In this document: positions 1 through 8,203 of the stretch, piece by piece
Layout of the letters: each line of letters begins with the position of its first letter
Position numbering within the stretch: position 1 is the first letter of the stretch
Assembly (NCBI GenBank): GCA_025934335.1
Contig: JAICYG010000017.1
Location: forward strand, 1-24,122
Reading direction: 5' to 3'
DNA: 24,122 bases
Source of the DNA: Thermoleophilia bacterium
Lineage (GTDB): Bacteria; Actinomycetota; Thermoleophilia; Gaiellales; Gaiellaceae
Notes under the pieces: generated by a model
Database searches by the model: none
What the model was told of the DNA's origin: nothing
The model's input: the letters and a program-made list of their open reading frames with translations, nothing else
Program-made: the position numbers and the translations under genes

Positions 1-1226
<1,226 letters not shown>

Positions 1227-1246
1227 CACCTCCGGTGCCCGAGGAG

Positions 1247-1252
1247 TAGGGT
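1247..1252 (+). promoter_or_regulatory. Possible -10 element TAGGGT for the ester-cyclase gene
   Basis: TAGGGT fits the TAnnnT pattern of actinobacterial -10 boxes and lies about 60 bases before the favoured start at 1311. No convincing -35 is visible. If used, transcription would begin near 1258-1260, at the foot of the stem-loop at 1257-1285. Confidence 0.35.
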
Positions 1253-1256
1253 CGCC

Positions 1257-1285
1257 CGTGCCGCGCACGCTGGGTGCGCGGCACG
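1257..1285 (+). terminator. Strong stem-loop after mmsA (terminator, or 5'-UTR stem of the next gene)
   Basis: Bases 1257-1268 and 1274-1285 form a perfect 12-bp GC-rich stem (core GTGCCGCGCAC) around a 5-base loop, 30 bases after the mmsA stop. There is no T-tract, so it is either a GC-type terminator for mmsA or a stem at the 5' end of the ester-cyclase mRNA, given the -10-like box just upstream. Confidence 0.6.
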
Positions 1286-1310
1286 CCGTGAACGCCGAGG
1301 AGGGATGCCG

Positions 1311-1874
1311 ATGGCGATCGGACGGCAACGAAAGGCGAGCCCGCTGCCGCGGGCGGCCGCGGGCGCGTTCGCGCTAGTCGCAGGCGGCGTCGCCCTGTGG
1401 TGGTCGCGACGGTCTCGTGACGCAGGCGAAAGGAGCGACCGCATGCACGAGAACGCGAACGGCTCGCGGCGGCTGATCGAGGAGGTGTTCGGCGCTGGTC
1501 GGTTCGAGCTCGTGGACGAGCTCGTCGCCGAGAACGCGATCGGGCACGACCCGGCGCTGCCGGAGCCCGCCTCGGGCCCGGAGGGCCTGAAGCAGGCCGC
1601 GCGCGGCTACCGCGACGCGTTCCCCGACCTGACCATGAAGGTCGAGGAGATCGTGGCCGAGAACGAGCGGGTCGCGCTCCGCTGGACGGCCCGCGGGACG
1701 CACAGAGGCGAGCTCTTCGGGATCGCGCCGACCGGCAAGGAGGCGACGGTCACCGGGATCACGATCGACCGCTGGGCCGGCGGGAAGGTCGCCGAGTCGT
1801 GGACCAACTGGGACACCCTCGGACTGCTGCAGCAGCTCGGCGTCGTGCCGGCTGCGGCGAAGGCGCCCGCCTGA
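1311..1874 (+). CDS. SnoaL-like ester cyclase family protein with N-terminal membrane anchor
   Basis: The C-terminal ~143 residues are a SnoaL/NTF2-like polyketide-cyclase-type domain, with the usual FGAGRFELVDELVA start, a middle RGYRDAFPDL and an ending of the type VAESWTNWD. Biochemical roles in this family vary and no substrate can be named. I place the start at ATG 1311 because the Shine-Dalgarno GAGGAGGG (1297-1304) sits 6 bases before it; ATG 1305 would directly abut it. This adds 44 residues: a basic head, one hydrophobic segment (AAAGAFALVAGGVALWW) and a basic stop-transfer SRRSR, consistent with a single N-terminal membrane anchor. A second in-frame ATG at 1443 also has a good ribosome-binding site and would give a soluble protein of ordinary family length. 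The gene stands alone, between two stem-loops. Confidence 0.8.
   Translation: MAIGRQRKASPLPRAAAGAFALVAGGVALWWSRRSRDAGERSDRMHENANGSRRLIEEVFGAGRFELVDELVAENAIGHDPALPEPASGPEGLKQAARGYRDAFPDLTMKVEEIVAENERVALRWTARGTHRGELFGIAPTGKEATVTGITIDRWAGGKVAESWTNWDTLGLLQQLGVVPAAAKAPA
1429..1445 (+). promoter_or_regulatory. Internal ribosome-binding site and alternative ATG for the soluble ester-cyclase form
   Basis: AAAGGAG (about 1429-1434) lies 7-8 bases before an in-frame ATG at 1443. Starting here removes the membrane anchor and gives a 143-residue protein, the usual length for single-domain SnoaL-like cyclases. Whether one or both starts are used cannot be decided from the sequence. Confidence 0.5.
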
Positions 1875-1881
1875 TCTCGCT

Positions 1882-1912
1882 GCGGAGGGGCGGGCCGCGC
1901 CCGCCCCTCCGC
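1882..1912 (+). terminator. 14-bp GC stem-loop terminator candidate
   Basis: Bases 1882-1895 pair perfectly with 1899-1912 (core CGGAGGGGCGGGC) around a 3-base loop, starting 8 bases after the ester-cyclase stop. It has no U-tract, but its position and strength make termination of the upstream gene the simplest reading. Confidence 0.65.
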
Positions 1913-1968
1913 GAGGAATCGGGCGGTCGACCGCGTATCGGAGGGACCCGACCTCCATTCCGGCCCCG

Positions 1969-2193
1969 ATGTCCCTCGCGTTCCCGAGCCCCGATCACCT
2001 GCCCTGCCCGGACTGCGGCGCGTCGCTCCCTGCTGCCGGCGACGCCGGGCACGTGTGCGACGACGAGCGGCGGATCGACTATCGGCTCGTGGAGCTCCAG
2101 CCCGGGATCGAGCGCTTCGACCTAGACCTCGCCGTGTGGCTCGAGACGCCCGGCGGCCGCTTCGCCCGCTTCATCGCCGAGCGGGATCGATAG
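1969..2193 (+). CDS. Small hypothetical protein with CxxC...HxC putative zinc site
   Basis: A 74-residue protein of unknown function. Its N-terminal third holds CPDCG followed by HVCDDE, that is Cys17-x2-Cys20 and a later His-x-Cys, which could bind one zinc ion. The rest is acidic and probably helical (ERFDLDLAVWLETPGG, then RFARFIAERDR). No signal peptide or membrane segment is visible. ATG 1969 has no clear ribosome-binding site at normal distance. I believe it is real because the composition is protein-like and the Cys/His pattern is unlikely to arise by chance, but I cannot name a family. It ends just before the paired operator region of the next operon. Confidence 0.65.
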   Translation: MSLAFPSPDHLPCPDCGASLPAAGDAGHVCDDERRIDYRLVELQPGIERFDLDLAVWLETPGGRFARFIAERDR

Positions 2194-2202
2194 CGAGGCT
2201 GC

Positions 2203-2214
2203 GCCAACGTTTGC
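2203..2214 (+). promoter_or_regulatory. Upstream LacI-type operator candidate (O1)
   Basis: GCCAACGTTTGC is a palindrome with one mismatched pair around a central CpG, the typical LacI-family operator plan. It is also part of a longer 13-base match (2205-2217) that recurs inverted at 2267-2279. It lies 39 bases upstream of the TTGACA -35 box. Confidence 0.6.
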
Positions 2215-2247
2215 ACGCACCGTGCGCGCTGTCGCGTGCGGCGTGAG

Positions 2248-2277
2248 TTGACATACGACCGACCGCCGTGCAAACGT
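2248..2277 (+). promoter_or_regulatory. Promoter of the nine-gene operon: TTGACA -35 with weak -10
   Basis: A consensus -35, TTGACA, is at 2248-2253. With an 18-base spacer the -10 would be AAACGT (2272-2277), a weak match inside operator O2. A transcript starting near 2284-2288 would have almost no leader before the GTG at 2288, consistent with the absence of a Shine-Dalgarno sequence. Confidence 0.5.
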
Positions 2278-2282
2278 TGCGC
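2267..2282 (+). promoter_or_regulatory. Downstream LacI-type operator candidate (O2), over the -10
   Basis: GTGCAAACGTTG here is the exact reverse complement of the O1 core; 13 bases (2267-2279) match 2205-2217 inverted. The two AACGTT centres are 67 bp apart. O2 lies where RNA polymerase must bind, so occupation should block transcription. The likely ligand is the LacI-family protein encoded within this operon. Confidence 0.6.
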
Positions 2283-2287
2283 CCAGC

Positions 2288-3448
2288 GTGGGGGCGGGGC
2301 CGAGCTCACCGATTCAGATGGGGGTCGTGGGACTGGGGGCCGTCGCGCAGGCGGTCCACCTCCCGCTCCTCGCGAAGCATCCCGACCGGTTCCGGATCGC
2401 CGCCGTCTGCGACGTCTCGCGTGCGACGCGGGAGGCCGTCGCGACACGGTACGGCGTGCCGGACGGCCGGAGCTTCGCGACCGCCGGCGAGCTCTTCGCA
2501 GCCGGCGGCCTCGACGCGGTCGCGGTGCTGACGACGGGGTCGCACGCCGGCCTCGCCGCCGCCGCGGCGGGGGCCGGCCTCGCCGTCTTCTGCGAGAAGC
2601 CGCTCGCGTACTCCGTGGAAGAGGCGGACGAGCTTGCGGCGGTCGAGCCGGTACTCCAGCTCGGCTACATGAAGCTCTACGACCCGGCCGTCGAGCGCGC
2701 GGCGGCGGTGCTCGCCGGCCGCCCGGCCGTGCGCTCGGTGGAGGTGACCGTCCTCCACCCGCCGTCCGCGCCGCAGCTCGCGCACGCCGGTTTGCTCCCG
2801 CCCGCGGTCGACGTGGACGCCGACACGCTCGCAGCGCTCGGCGCCGACGAGGCCGCCGCGCTCGAGCGGGCGCTCGGCGACGCGCCGCCGTGGCTCGCAG
2901 AGGTCTATGCCGAGGTCATGCTCGGGAGTGTCGTCCACGACCTCGCCGTCATCCGCGGGCTCGTCGGCGGCGGCCTCGCGATCGACGACGCGCACGTGTG
3001 GCCGGACGAGGCAATCGACGGCTCGGTCTCCCTCGCGGGTCGCCTGCCGAACGGCGCGCACGTCGCGATCCGCTGGCACTACCTCGAGCGCTACCCCGCC
3101 TACCGGGAGGAGGTGCGCGTGCACGACGAGCGCGGCACCGTCGAGCTCGTCTTCCCGGCGCCGTATCTTCTGCACGCGCCGACCGTCCTGACGGTCGTCG
3201 ACGCGGACGAGGAGGCGGAGCGTTCGACGGTCACGAGGTCGACCGTCGAGGCGTTCGAGCGGCAGTGGCTCGCGTTCGAGTCGCTCGTGCACGACGGCGA
3301 GCCTCCGCGCGCAGGCATCGACGACGGGCGCGAAGACGTTCGCGTGTGTCAGGCTGCGGCACGAGCGCTCGCGGCGCGGCACGACGTCGAGCTCGGCGGC
3401 GAGGCGGCCGCCGCCGAACGGGAGCCGGCGCAGCCGGTCGTCTCGTGA
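2288..3448 (+). CDS. Gfo/Idh/MocA family NAD(P)-dependent oxidoreductase
   Basis: A 386-residue dehydrogenase of the family containing myo-inositol 2-dehydrogenase and glucose-fructose oxidoreductase. The Rossmann motif GLGAVAQ (about 15-21) follows the first beta strand, the EKP motif with its catalytic Lys is at 103-105, and the SVVHDL segment holds the expected active-site His (about 217). GTG 2288 is preferred because ATG 2318 would remove the start of the first Rossmann strand. Neither start has a Shine-Dalgarno sequence, and a near-leaderless transcript is likely. It heads an operon with an ABC importer, a GDPD and an IMPase, so oxidation of inositol or a related cyclitol is my inference. 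The substrate cannot be read from the sequence; other sugars or polyols are possible. Confidence 0.88.
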   Translation: MGAGPSSPIQMGVVGLGAVAQAVHLPLLAKHPDRFRIAAVCDVSRATREAVATRYGVPDGRSFATAGELFAAGGLDAVAVLTTGSHAGLAAAAAGAGLAVFCEKPLAYSVEEADELAAVEPVLQLGYMKLYDPAVERAAAVLAGRPAVRSVEVTVLHPPSAPQLAHAGLLPPAVDVDADTLAALGADEAAALERALGDAPPWLAEVYAEVMLGSVVHDLAVIRGLVGGGLAIDDAHVWPDEAIDGSVSLAGRLPNGAHVAIRWHYLERYPAYREEVRVHDERGTVELVFPAPYLLHAPTVLTVVDADEEAERSTVTRSTVEAFERQWLAFESLVHDGEPPRAGIDDGREDVRVCQAAARALAARHDVELGGEAAAAEREPAQPVVS

Positions 3449-3500
3449 GCGACGAAGTCCCCCAGTACCGGAAATGTCGAGACAGGCAAAGGAGGGAGCA

Positions 3501-4637
3501 GTGAAACGGAAGCACCTCGGCGCGATCGTCGTCGTCGGACTGGCGGTCGTGCTGGCCGCCGTCGCTGCGACGTCGCAGGCAGCGACAACGCGTCAGGCGA
3601 AGACGGTCACGATCAACCTGTATGCGAGCGGCGACGTGAACGTGCAGTCGCTCTGGCAGCAGTACCTGATCCCGGGCTTCGAGAAGCAGAACAAGGGGAT
3701 CAAGGTGAAGCTCATCTTCTCGGAGCACGGCGTGAACGACACGCCGACCCTCGCCCGCATCGGCGCGGCGGTCAAGCAGCGCAAGTGGCCGGGGATCGAC
3801 CTGGTGGACGCCGGTCTCGTCACGACGCTCGCCACCGACGGTCTCACGCAGCCCGTCAAGAAGGCGACCGCGCCGAACATCGGCAACGTCGACAAGAAGC
3901 TCCTGACGCCTGTGCACGGCGCGGCGATCCCGTACCGCGGCTCGTCCGTCGTCCTCGCGTACGACTCGAACAACGTCGCGGCTCCACCGAAGACGCTGAG
4001 CGCACTGCTCCAGTGGATCAGGGCGCATCCCGGCAAGTTCACCTACAACTCCCCGAACACCGGTGGCTCCGGCTACTCGTTCGCGGAGACGGTCGTCGAC
4101 AGCTTCATGACGCAGAACGTCCTGACGCAGATGCAGCAGGGGTACGCCCCGCAGCTCGAGTCGAACTGGAAGCAGGGGTTCGACCTGCTGCACAGCCTCA
4201 ACCAGTACGTCTACCAGGGCGTCTACCCGAACGGGAACCAGGCCGTCCTCGACCTGCTCGCGAAGGGGCAGATCTGGGTGGCTCCGGTCTGGTCGGACCA
4301 GGCGCTGACGGCGCTGAAGACGAAGCAGCTCCCGGCGTCGATCCACCTGACGCAGATCGCCAGCCCGTCGTTTACCGGCGGCGCCGCGTACCTCGGCGTC
4401 CTGAAGACGGCGAGGAACAAGGTCGACGTCTACAAGTTCGTGAACTACATCCTGTCGCCGGCCGCGCAGACGCAGATCATCAACGTCATGTCCGGCTTCC
4501 CGGCGATCCCGCTCAAGCTGATGCCGAAGGCCATCCAGAACAAGTTCGCGGACGTGTCGGCGAACTCGCTCCGGCCGACCTACGCGCAGAAGCAGCAGAG
4601 CGACTTCAAGGCGCAGTGGCAGCAGACGGTGCCGTAG
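3501..4637 (+). CDS. ABC importer solute-binding protein (family 1/6 type)
   Basis: A secreted binding protein of 378 residues. The start is GTG 3501: AAAGGAGG (3488-3495) sits about 5 bases before it, and the product opens with KRK followed by a hydrophobic signal segment ending near AATSQA. There is no Cys at the cleavage region, so it does not look like a lipoprotein. The mature part has the two-lobed binding-protein pattern: a VTINLYASGD strand near the start, PYRGSSVVLAYDS, then FTYNSPNTGGSGYSF, and a C-terminal helix block with the YKFVNYILSP stretch. It resembles the iron/polyamine/2-aminoethylphosphonate/sugar-phosphate binding proteins. The ligand is unknown, but the GDPD and IMPase downstream suggest a phosphate-containing organic ligand. 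Confidence 0.88.
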   Translation: MKRKHLGAIVVVGLAVVLAAVAATSQAATTRQAKTVTINLYASGDVNVQSLWQQYLIPGFEKQNKGIKVKLIFSEHGVNDTPTLARIGAAVKQRKWPGIDLVDAGLVTTLATDGLTQPVKKATAPNIGNVDKKLLTPVHGAAIPYRGSSVVLAYDSNNVAAPPKTLSALLQWIRAHPGKFTYNSPNTGGSGYSFAETVVDSFMTQNVLTQMQQGYAPQLESNWKQGFDLLHSLNQYVYQGVYPNGNQAVLDLLAKGQIWVAPVWSDQALTALKTKQLPASIHLTQIASPSFTGGAAYLGVLKTARNKVDVYKFVNYILSPAAQTQIINVMSGFPAIPLKLMPKAIQNKFADVSANSLRPTYAQKQQSDFKAQWQQTVP

Positions 4638-5560
4638 CGGTACCGCGCTTCCGGGCGCGTCGGCGGGGGCTCCGTGAGGGGGCGCAAGGCCTCCTCATGG
4701 TGCTCCCGCCGGTGGCGGTGATCGCCGTCTTCATCGGGTTCCCGGTGGTGGCGGCGATCGCCTACACCCTCGGCCGCGCCGGCGGCCCGAACTCGGTCGT
4801 CGCCTCGCTCGGGCAGCGGCAGTTCATCGTGCAGAAGGGCGTCACGTTCGACGCCTATCGCGACATCCTCTCGAACCCGACCATTCACCGTGACCTCTGG
4901 GCGACGGTGTGGGTGACGATTGTCGTCACGCTCGTCGTCGTCGCGGTCAGCTGGGCGATCGCGCTCTACCTGCGCCTGACCGACTCGTGGCTCGCGCGCA
5001 CGATCTCCGCGCTCTCGGTCGTGCCGCTCTTCATCCCGGTCGTGATTGCGTCGTACGCGATCCTCGTCTTCTACGCCTCCGACGGGTTCATCAAGACGGT
5101 GGCATACCACCTCGGCTTTCACGGGTTCCCGACCCTCGGCTACACGCTCACGTGCGTCACCCTCGGCGAGATCTGGGTGAATATCCCCTTCGGCGTCCTG
5201 ATGATGAGCTCCGGCCTGAACGGGGTGCCGAACAACCTGATCGAGGCGGCACGCGACTCCGGGGCAACCATGCCGCGCGTCGTGCGCTCGATCCTGCTGC
5301 CGATGAACGTGATCCCGACGGTGATCGTCGCCACGTTCACCGCGATCTACGTCCTCGGGAGCTTCACCGTGCCGTACCTGACCGGCCCGACCGCTCCGAA
5401 CCTGCTCGGCCCCTCGATGGCCAACTTCTTCAACTCGTTCAACCAGCCGCAGCAGGCGGAGGTGCTGGCCATCGTCGTCTTCGTGCTCGCGCTCGGCATC
5501 GGCGCCGTCTACGTATGGGCAAACGTGCGCACGGGCAGACGCTCGGGGTTGCAGTCATGA
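4616..5560 (+). CDS. ABC importer permease subunit 1
   Basis: An inner-membrane permease of 314 residues with about six hydrophobic segments, the first at VAVIAVFIGFPVVAAIAYTLG. The cytoplasmic EAA loop is clear (EAARDSGA from about residue 210, followed by LLPMNVIP), where the ATPase docks. I chose GTG 4616, which overlaps the binding-protein gene by 22 bases, because it supplies a basic cytoplasmic head (RFRARRR) before the first helix and has AAGG a few bases upstream. The alternative ATG 4697 would start almost in the membrane segment. It pairs with the next permease, which it overlaps by an ATGA junction. Confidence 0.88.
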   Translation: MAADGAVAVPRFRARRRGLREGAQGLLMVLPPVAVIAVFIGFPVVAAIAYTLGRAGGPNSVVASLGQRQFIVQKGVTFDAYRDILSNPTIHRDLWATVWVTIVVTLVVVAVSWAIALYLRLTDSWLARTISALSVVPLFIPVVIASYAILVFYASDGFIKTVAYHLGFHGFPTLGYTLTCVTLGEIWVNIPFGVLMMSSGLNGVPNNLIEAARDSGATMPRVVRSILLPMNVIPTVIVATFTAIYVLGSFTVPYLTGPTAPNLLGPSMANFFNSFNQPQQAEVLAIVVFVLALGIGAVYVWANVRTGRRSGLQS

Positions 5561-6456
5561 GCGCGATCGAGAGCGAAGGCGTCGTCCTCGGCGGGCTGCC
5601 CGAGGCACAGCTCCCGGCGGCGCCGTTGCGGCCGCGGCGCGCGGTCGTCCGCGGCGCTGCGCATCGCATCGCCGGCGTCGTCTTCATCGTCTGCCTGCTC
5701 GTCTTCATGATCGGGCCGATCGCCTGGCTCGCCCTGCGCGCCTTCTCCGGGCTCTGGCAGTACCCGCAGCTCTATCCGAAGGACTGGACGCTCTCCGGCT
5801 GGCGGCAGGTGTTCAACGACCCGAACCTCCGGCACTCGATGCGGCTCAGCTTCGAGTTCGCGCCGATCGTGACCGCCGCGTCGACGGTCATCTGCCTGCC
5901 CGCGGCGTATGCCTTCTCCCGGTACAGGTTCCCGGGCCGCCGCTTCCTGCTCATCTCGCTGTTCGCGACGAACGCGTTCCCGAAGATCGGCCTCTACATC
6001 TCGATGGCCGGGGTCTTCTACTCGCTCAACCTGATGGGCACGTTCCTCGGCGTCGTGATCGTGCAGCTGATCGGCACGGTCGTCTTCATGACGTGGATCC
6101 CCGCGGCGGCGTTCTCGGCGATCCCGCGCAGCCTCGAGGAGGCGGCGCGCGACGTGGGCGCCGGGCCGCTGCGCGTCTTCTTCCGGGTCACGTTCCCGCT
6201 CGCGGCGCCGGCGATCCTCGTGGCGATGATCCTCTCGTTCCTCGCGTCGTTCGACGAGGCCCAGGGGACGTTTCTCGTCGGCGTGCCGAACTACATCACC
6301 ATGCCGACGGAGATGTACACGCTCGTCCTCAACTACCCGGAGCAGGTCGCGGCGGTGTTCTCGATCCTGCTCGCGATCCCGTCCGTCGTCCTGATGGCCT
6401 TCGCCCGCAAGCACGTGATGGGCGGCCGCCTCGCCGAAGGCTTCCAGCTGCGATGA
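5557..6456 (+). CDS. ABC importer permease subunit 2
   Basis: The second permease, 299 residues, of the UgpE/PotC-like type. It has a basic N-terminal head, a first membrane helix around IAGVVFIVCLLVFMIGPIAW and an EAA loop with EEAARDVGA near residue 194 followed by FPLAAPAI. It forms the heteromeric channel with permease 1. ATG 5557 overlaps the upstream stop as ATGA, indicating coupled translation, and its own stop overlaps the ATPase start in the same way. Confidence 0.9.
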   Translation: MSAIESEGVVLGGLPEAQLPAAPLRPRRAVVRGAAHRIAGVVFIVCLLVFMIGPIAWLALRAFSGLWQYPQLYPKDWTLSGWRQVFNDPNLRHSMRLSFEFAPIVTAASTVICLPAAYAFSRYRFPGRRFLLISLFATNAFPKIGLYISMAGVFYSLNLMGTFLGVVIVQLIGTVVFMTWIPAAAFSAIPRSLEEAARDVGAGPLRVFFRVTFPLAAPAILVAMILSFLASFDEAQGTFLVGVPNYITMPTEMYTLVLNYPEQVAAVFSILLAIPSVVLMAFARKHVMGGRLAEGFQLR

Positions 6457-7526
6457 GCGCCACCGACATCGGGCTCGACCTCCAGCACGTCTCGAAGGAC
6501 CTCGGCGGCCGCACCATCGTCGACGACCTGCAGCTCGACGTGCGCACGGGCGAGCTCACCTGCCTGCTCGGGCCGTCCGGCTGCGGCAAGACGACCACGC
6601 TGCGCATGATCGGCGGCTTCCTCGTCCCCGACCGCGGCCGCGTGCTGATCAGCGGCCAGGACGTGACGACGCTTTCGCCGGACAAGCGGCCGACGGCGAT
6701 GGTCTTCCAGAACTACGCGCTCTGGCCGCACATGACCGTGTTCAAGAACGTCGCGTTCGGGCTGCGCCTGCGGAAGCTGCCGAAGGCCGAGGTGAAGGAG
6801 CGTGTGGAGGGCGTGCTCGATCTCGTCGGGCTGACGCACCACGTCCACAGCTACCCCGCGCGCATCTCAGGCGGCGAGCAGCAGCGTGTCGCCCTTGCGC
6901 GGGCGCTCGTCCTCGAGCCGAAGGTGCTCCTCCTCGACGAGCCGCTCTCGAACCTCGACGCGAAGCTGCGCGTGCGCGTGCGCGAGGACATCCGCGAGAT
7001 CCAGCAGCGCATCGGGATCACGACCGTCTTCGTCACCCACGACCAGGACGAGGCGCTCTCGATCTCCGATCGCATCGCCGTCATGTCGGGCGGCAAGGTG
7101 GAGCAGTACGCGGACGCGCGCAGCCTGTACCGGGAGCCCGCAACGACGTTCGTCGCCGGCTTCGTCGGCACCATGAACACCTACGAGGCGACGGTCGTGC
7201 CCGGCGGCGTCGCGCTCGCCGGCGACCTCGTCGTCCCGTGCGGCGACCTGTCGGCGACGGGGGACGGCGTGTGGGAGGTCGGCGTCCGCCCCGAGGACGT
7301 CCGCGTCTCCCTCGACGACGCCGGTGCCGCCGCCGACGTCCTGCGGGAGGTGCCGCGCGGCCACTACAAGGAGCTCGTCCTCCGCGCGGGCCCGCACGAG
7401 CTGCGCGCCTTCGTCGGCTCCGACCTGCCGCCCGCCGACCGCGTCTCCATCTCGTTTGCGCGGGCGCTGCTCTACCGTGACGGCGTCCTGCATCGCTCGG
7501 CCACGCCCGTTCCGGCGCACTCGTGA
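6453..7526 (+). CDS. ABC importer ATPase (MalK/UgpC/PotA-like)
   Basis: The nucleotide-binding subunit, 357 residues, that powers the importer. Walker A GPSGCGKT is at 40-47, the Q-loop Gln near 85, the signature ISGGEQQR at 137-144, Walker B with LLLDEP near 158-163 and the H-loop His near 195. The ~120 residues after the ATPase core form a TOBE-like tail (with WEVGVRPEDVRVS), typical of the carbohydrate/polyamine/iron importer class. Only one ATPase is present, so it should act as a homodimer under the two permeases. Its stop overlaps the GDPD start as GTGA. Confidence 0.94.
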   Translation: MSATDIGLDLQHVSKDLGGRTIVDDLQLDVRTGELTCLLGPSGCGKTTTLRMIGGFLVPDRGRVLISGQDVTTLSPDKRPTAMVFQNYALWPHMTVFKNVAFGLRLRKLPKAEVKERVEGVLDLVGLTHHVHSYPARISGGEQQRVALARALVLEPKVLLLDEPLSNLDAKLRVRVREDIREIQQRIGITTVFVTHDQDEALSISDRIAVMSGGKVEQYADARSLYREPATTFVAGFVGTMNTYEATVVPGGVALAGDLVVPCGDLSATGDGVWEVGVRPEDVRVSLDDAGAAADVLREVPRGHYKELVLRAGPHELRAFVGSDLPPADRVSISFARALLYRDGVLHRSATPVPAHS

Positions 7527-8203
7527 CGCTCGCACTGGCGCACCGCGGCGACTGGAGCGATGCGCCGGAGAACACGCTCGCCGCATTTCGCGCGGCGACG
7601 CGCGCCGGCGCGGACATGGTCGAGCTCGACGTGCGGCTGACGGCGGACGGGGCCGTCGCGCTCGTGCACGACCCGACGCTCGACCGCGTCTGGGGATCAC
7701 CGCTCGCCGTCGCCGATGCGACGCTCGCCGAGGTGCAGGCGCTCGAGAGCGACGGCCACCGCGTCCCGACGCTCGCGGAGGCGCTCGACGCCGTCGACGT
7801 GCCGCTGATGGTCGACTACACGTCCGCGGACGTCGTCGAGCCGGCGCTCGAGGTGATCGGAGCCGCGTGCGCGCTCGACCGCGTCCTCTTCTCGGGCGCG
7901 AACGTCGAGGGCCACCGGCGCATACGCGCGCTCGCCCCGGCGGCGCACATCGCGCTCACCTGGACGCGCAGCGAGCTGCCGTTCGCGCTGCTCGAGGAGC
8001 TCGGCGCCGAGTACCTCAATCCGCCGTGGGAGCTCCTGGACGAGGCGCTCGTCGAGGCGGTGCACGACGCGGGTCACAGGATCTCGACGTGGACGGTCGA
8101 CGATCAGGCGCAGATGCGCCGCGTCCTCGACTGCGGCGCCGACGCGATCGTCACGAACCGCGTCGGTGAGCTCGTGACGCTGCTCGCGGAGGCGCGGTGC
8201 TGA
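7523..8203 (+). CDS. Glycerophosphodiester phosphodiesterase (GDPD family), cytoplasmic
   Basis: A TIM-barrel phosphodiesterase of 226 residues that hydrolyses glycerophosphodiesters, usually to sn-glycerol 3-phosphate and an alcohol. HRG (7-9), PENT (15-18), ELD (34-36) and HD (49-50) supply the two catalytic His and the first metal ligands. The usual third-ligand strand E-x-K is instead VDYT, with Asp98 in the metal position and no Lys. The closing TWTVDD and TNR motifs are normal. There is no signal peptide, so the diester must be imported intact, fitting the importer genes immediately upstream (UgpQ-like arrangement). The GTG start overlaps the ATPase stop and its 3' end overlaps the IMPase start by 7 bases. 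The actual diester is unknown; glycerophosphoinositol is my inference. Confidence 0.9.
   Translation: MTLALAHRGDWSDAPENTLAAFRAATRAGADMVELDVRLTADGAVALVHDPTLDRVWGSPLAVADATLAEVQALESDGHRVPTLAEALDAVDVPLMVDYTSADVVEPALEVIGAACALDRVLFSGANVEGHRRIRALAPAAHIALTWTRSELPFALLEELGAEYLNPPWELLDEALVEAVHDAGHRISTWTVDDQAQMRRVLDCGADAIVTNRVGELVTLLAEARC

Noticed and set aside
1258..1377. Leaderless GTG frame at 1258 after TAGGGT
   Set aside because: The frame gives an Arg-rich peptide through a 12-bp stem-loop and overlaps the ester-cyclase gene, whose start has a strong ribosome-binding site.
2205..2279. Reading the 13-base inverted repeat as a transcription terminator
   Set aside because: The loop would be 49 bases and there is no T-tract; the TTGACA box between the arms makes an operator pair more likely.
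2318..2320. ATG 2318 as start of the Gfo/Idh gene
   Set aside because: It would begin the protein at MGVVGLG, cutting into the first Rossmann strand. GTG 2288 gives a complete strand and fits a near-leaderless transcript.
2236..3504. A 422-codon plus-strand frame over the Gfo/Idh gene
   Set aside because: Extremely Arg/Gly-rich product without any domain, overlapping a gene with Rossmann and EKP motifs in another frame.
3231..4346. A 371-codon minus-strand frame opposite the binding-protein gene
   Set aside because: Arg/Val/Asp-rich antisense product; the opposite strand has a signal peptide, ribosome-binding site and binding-protein fold pattern.
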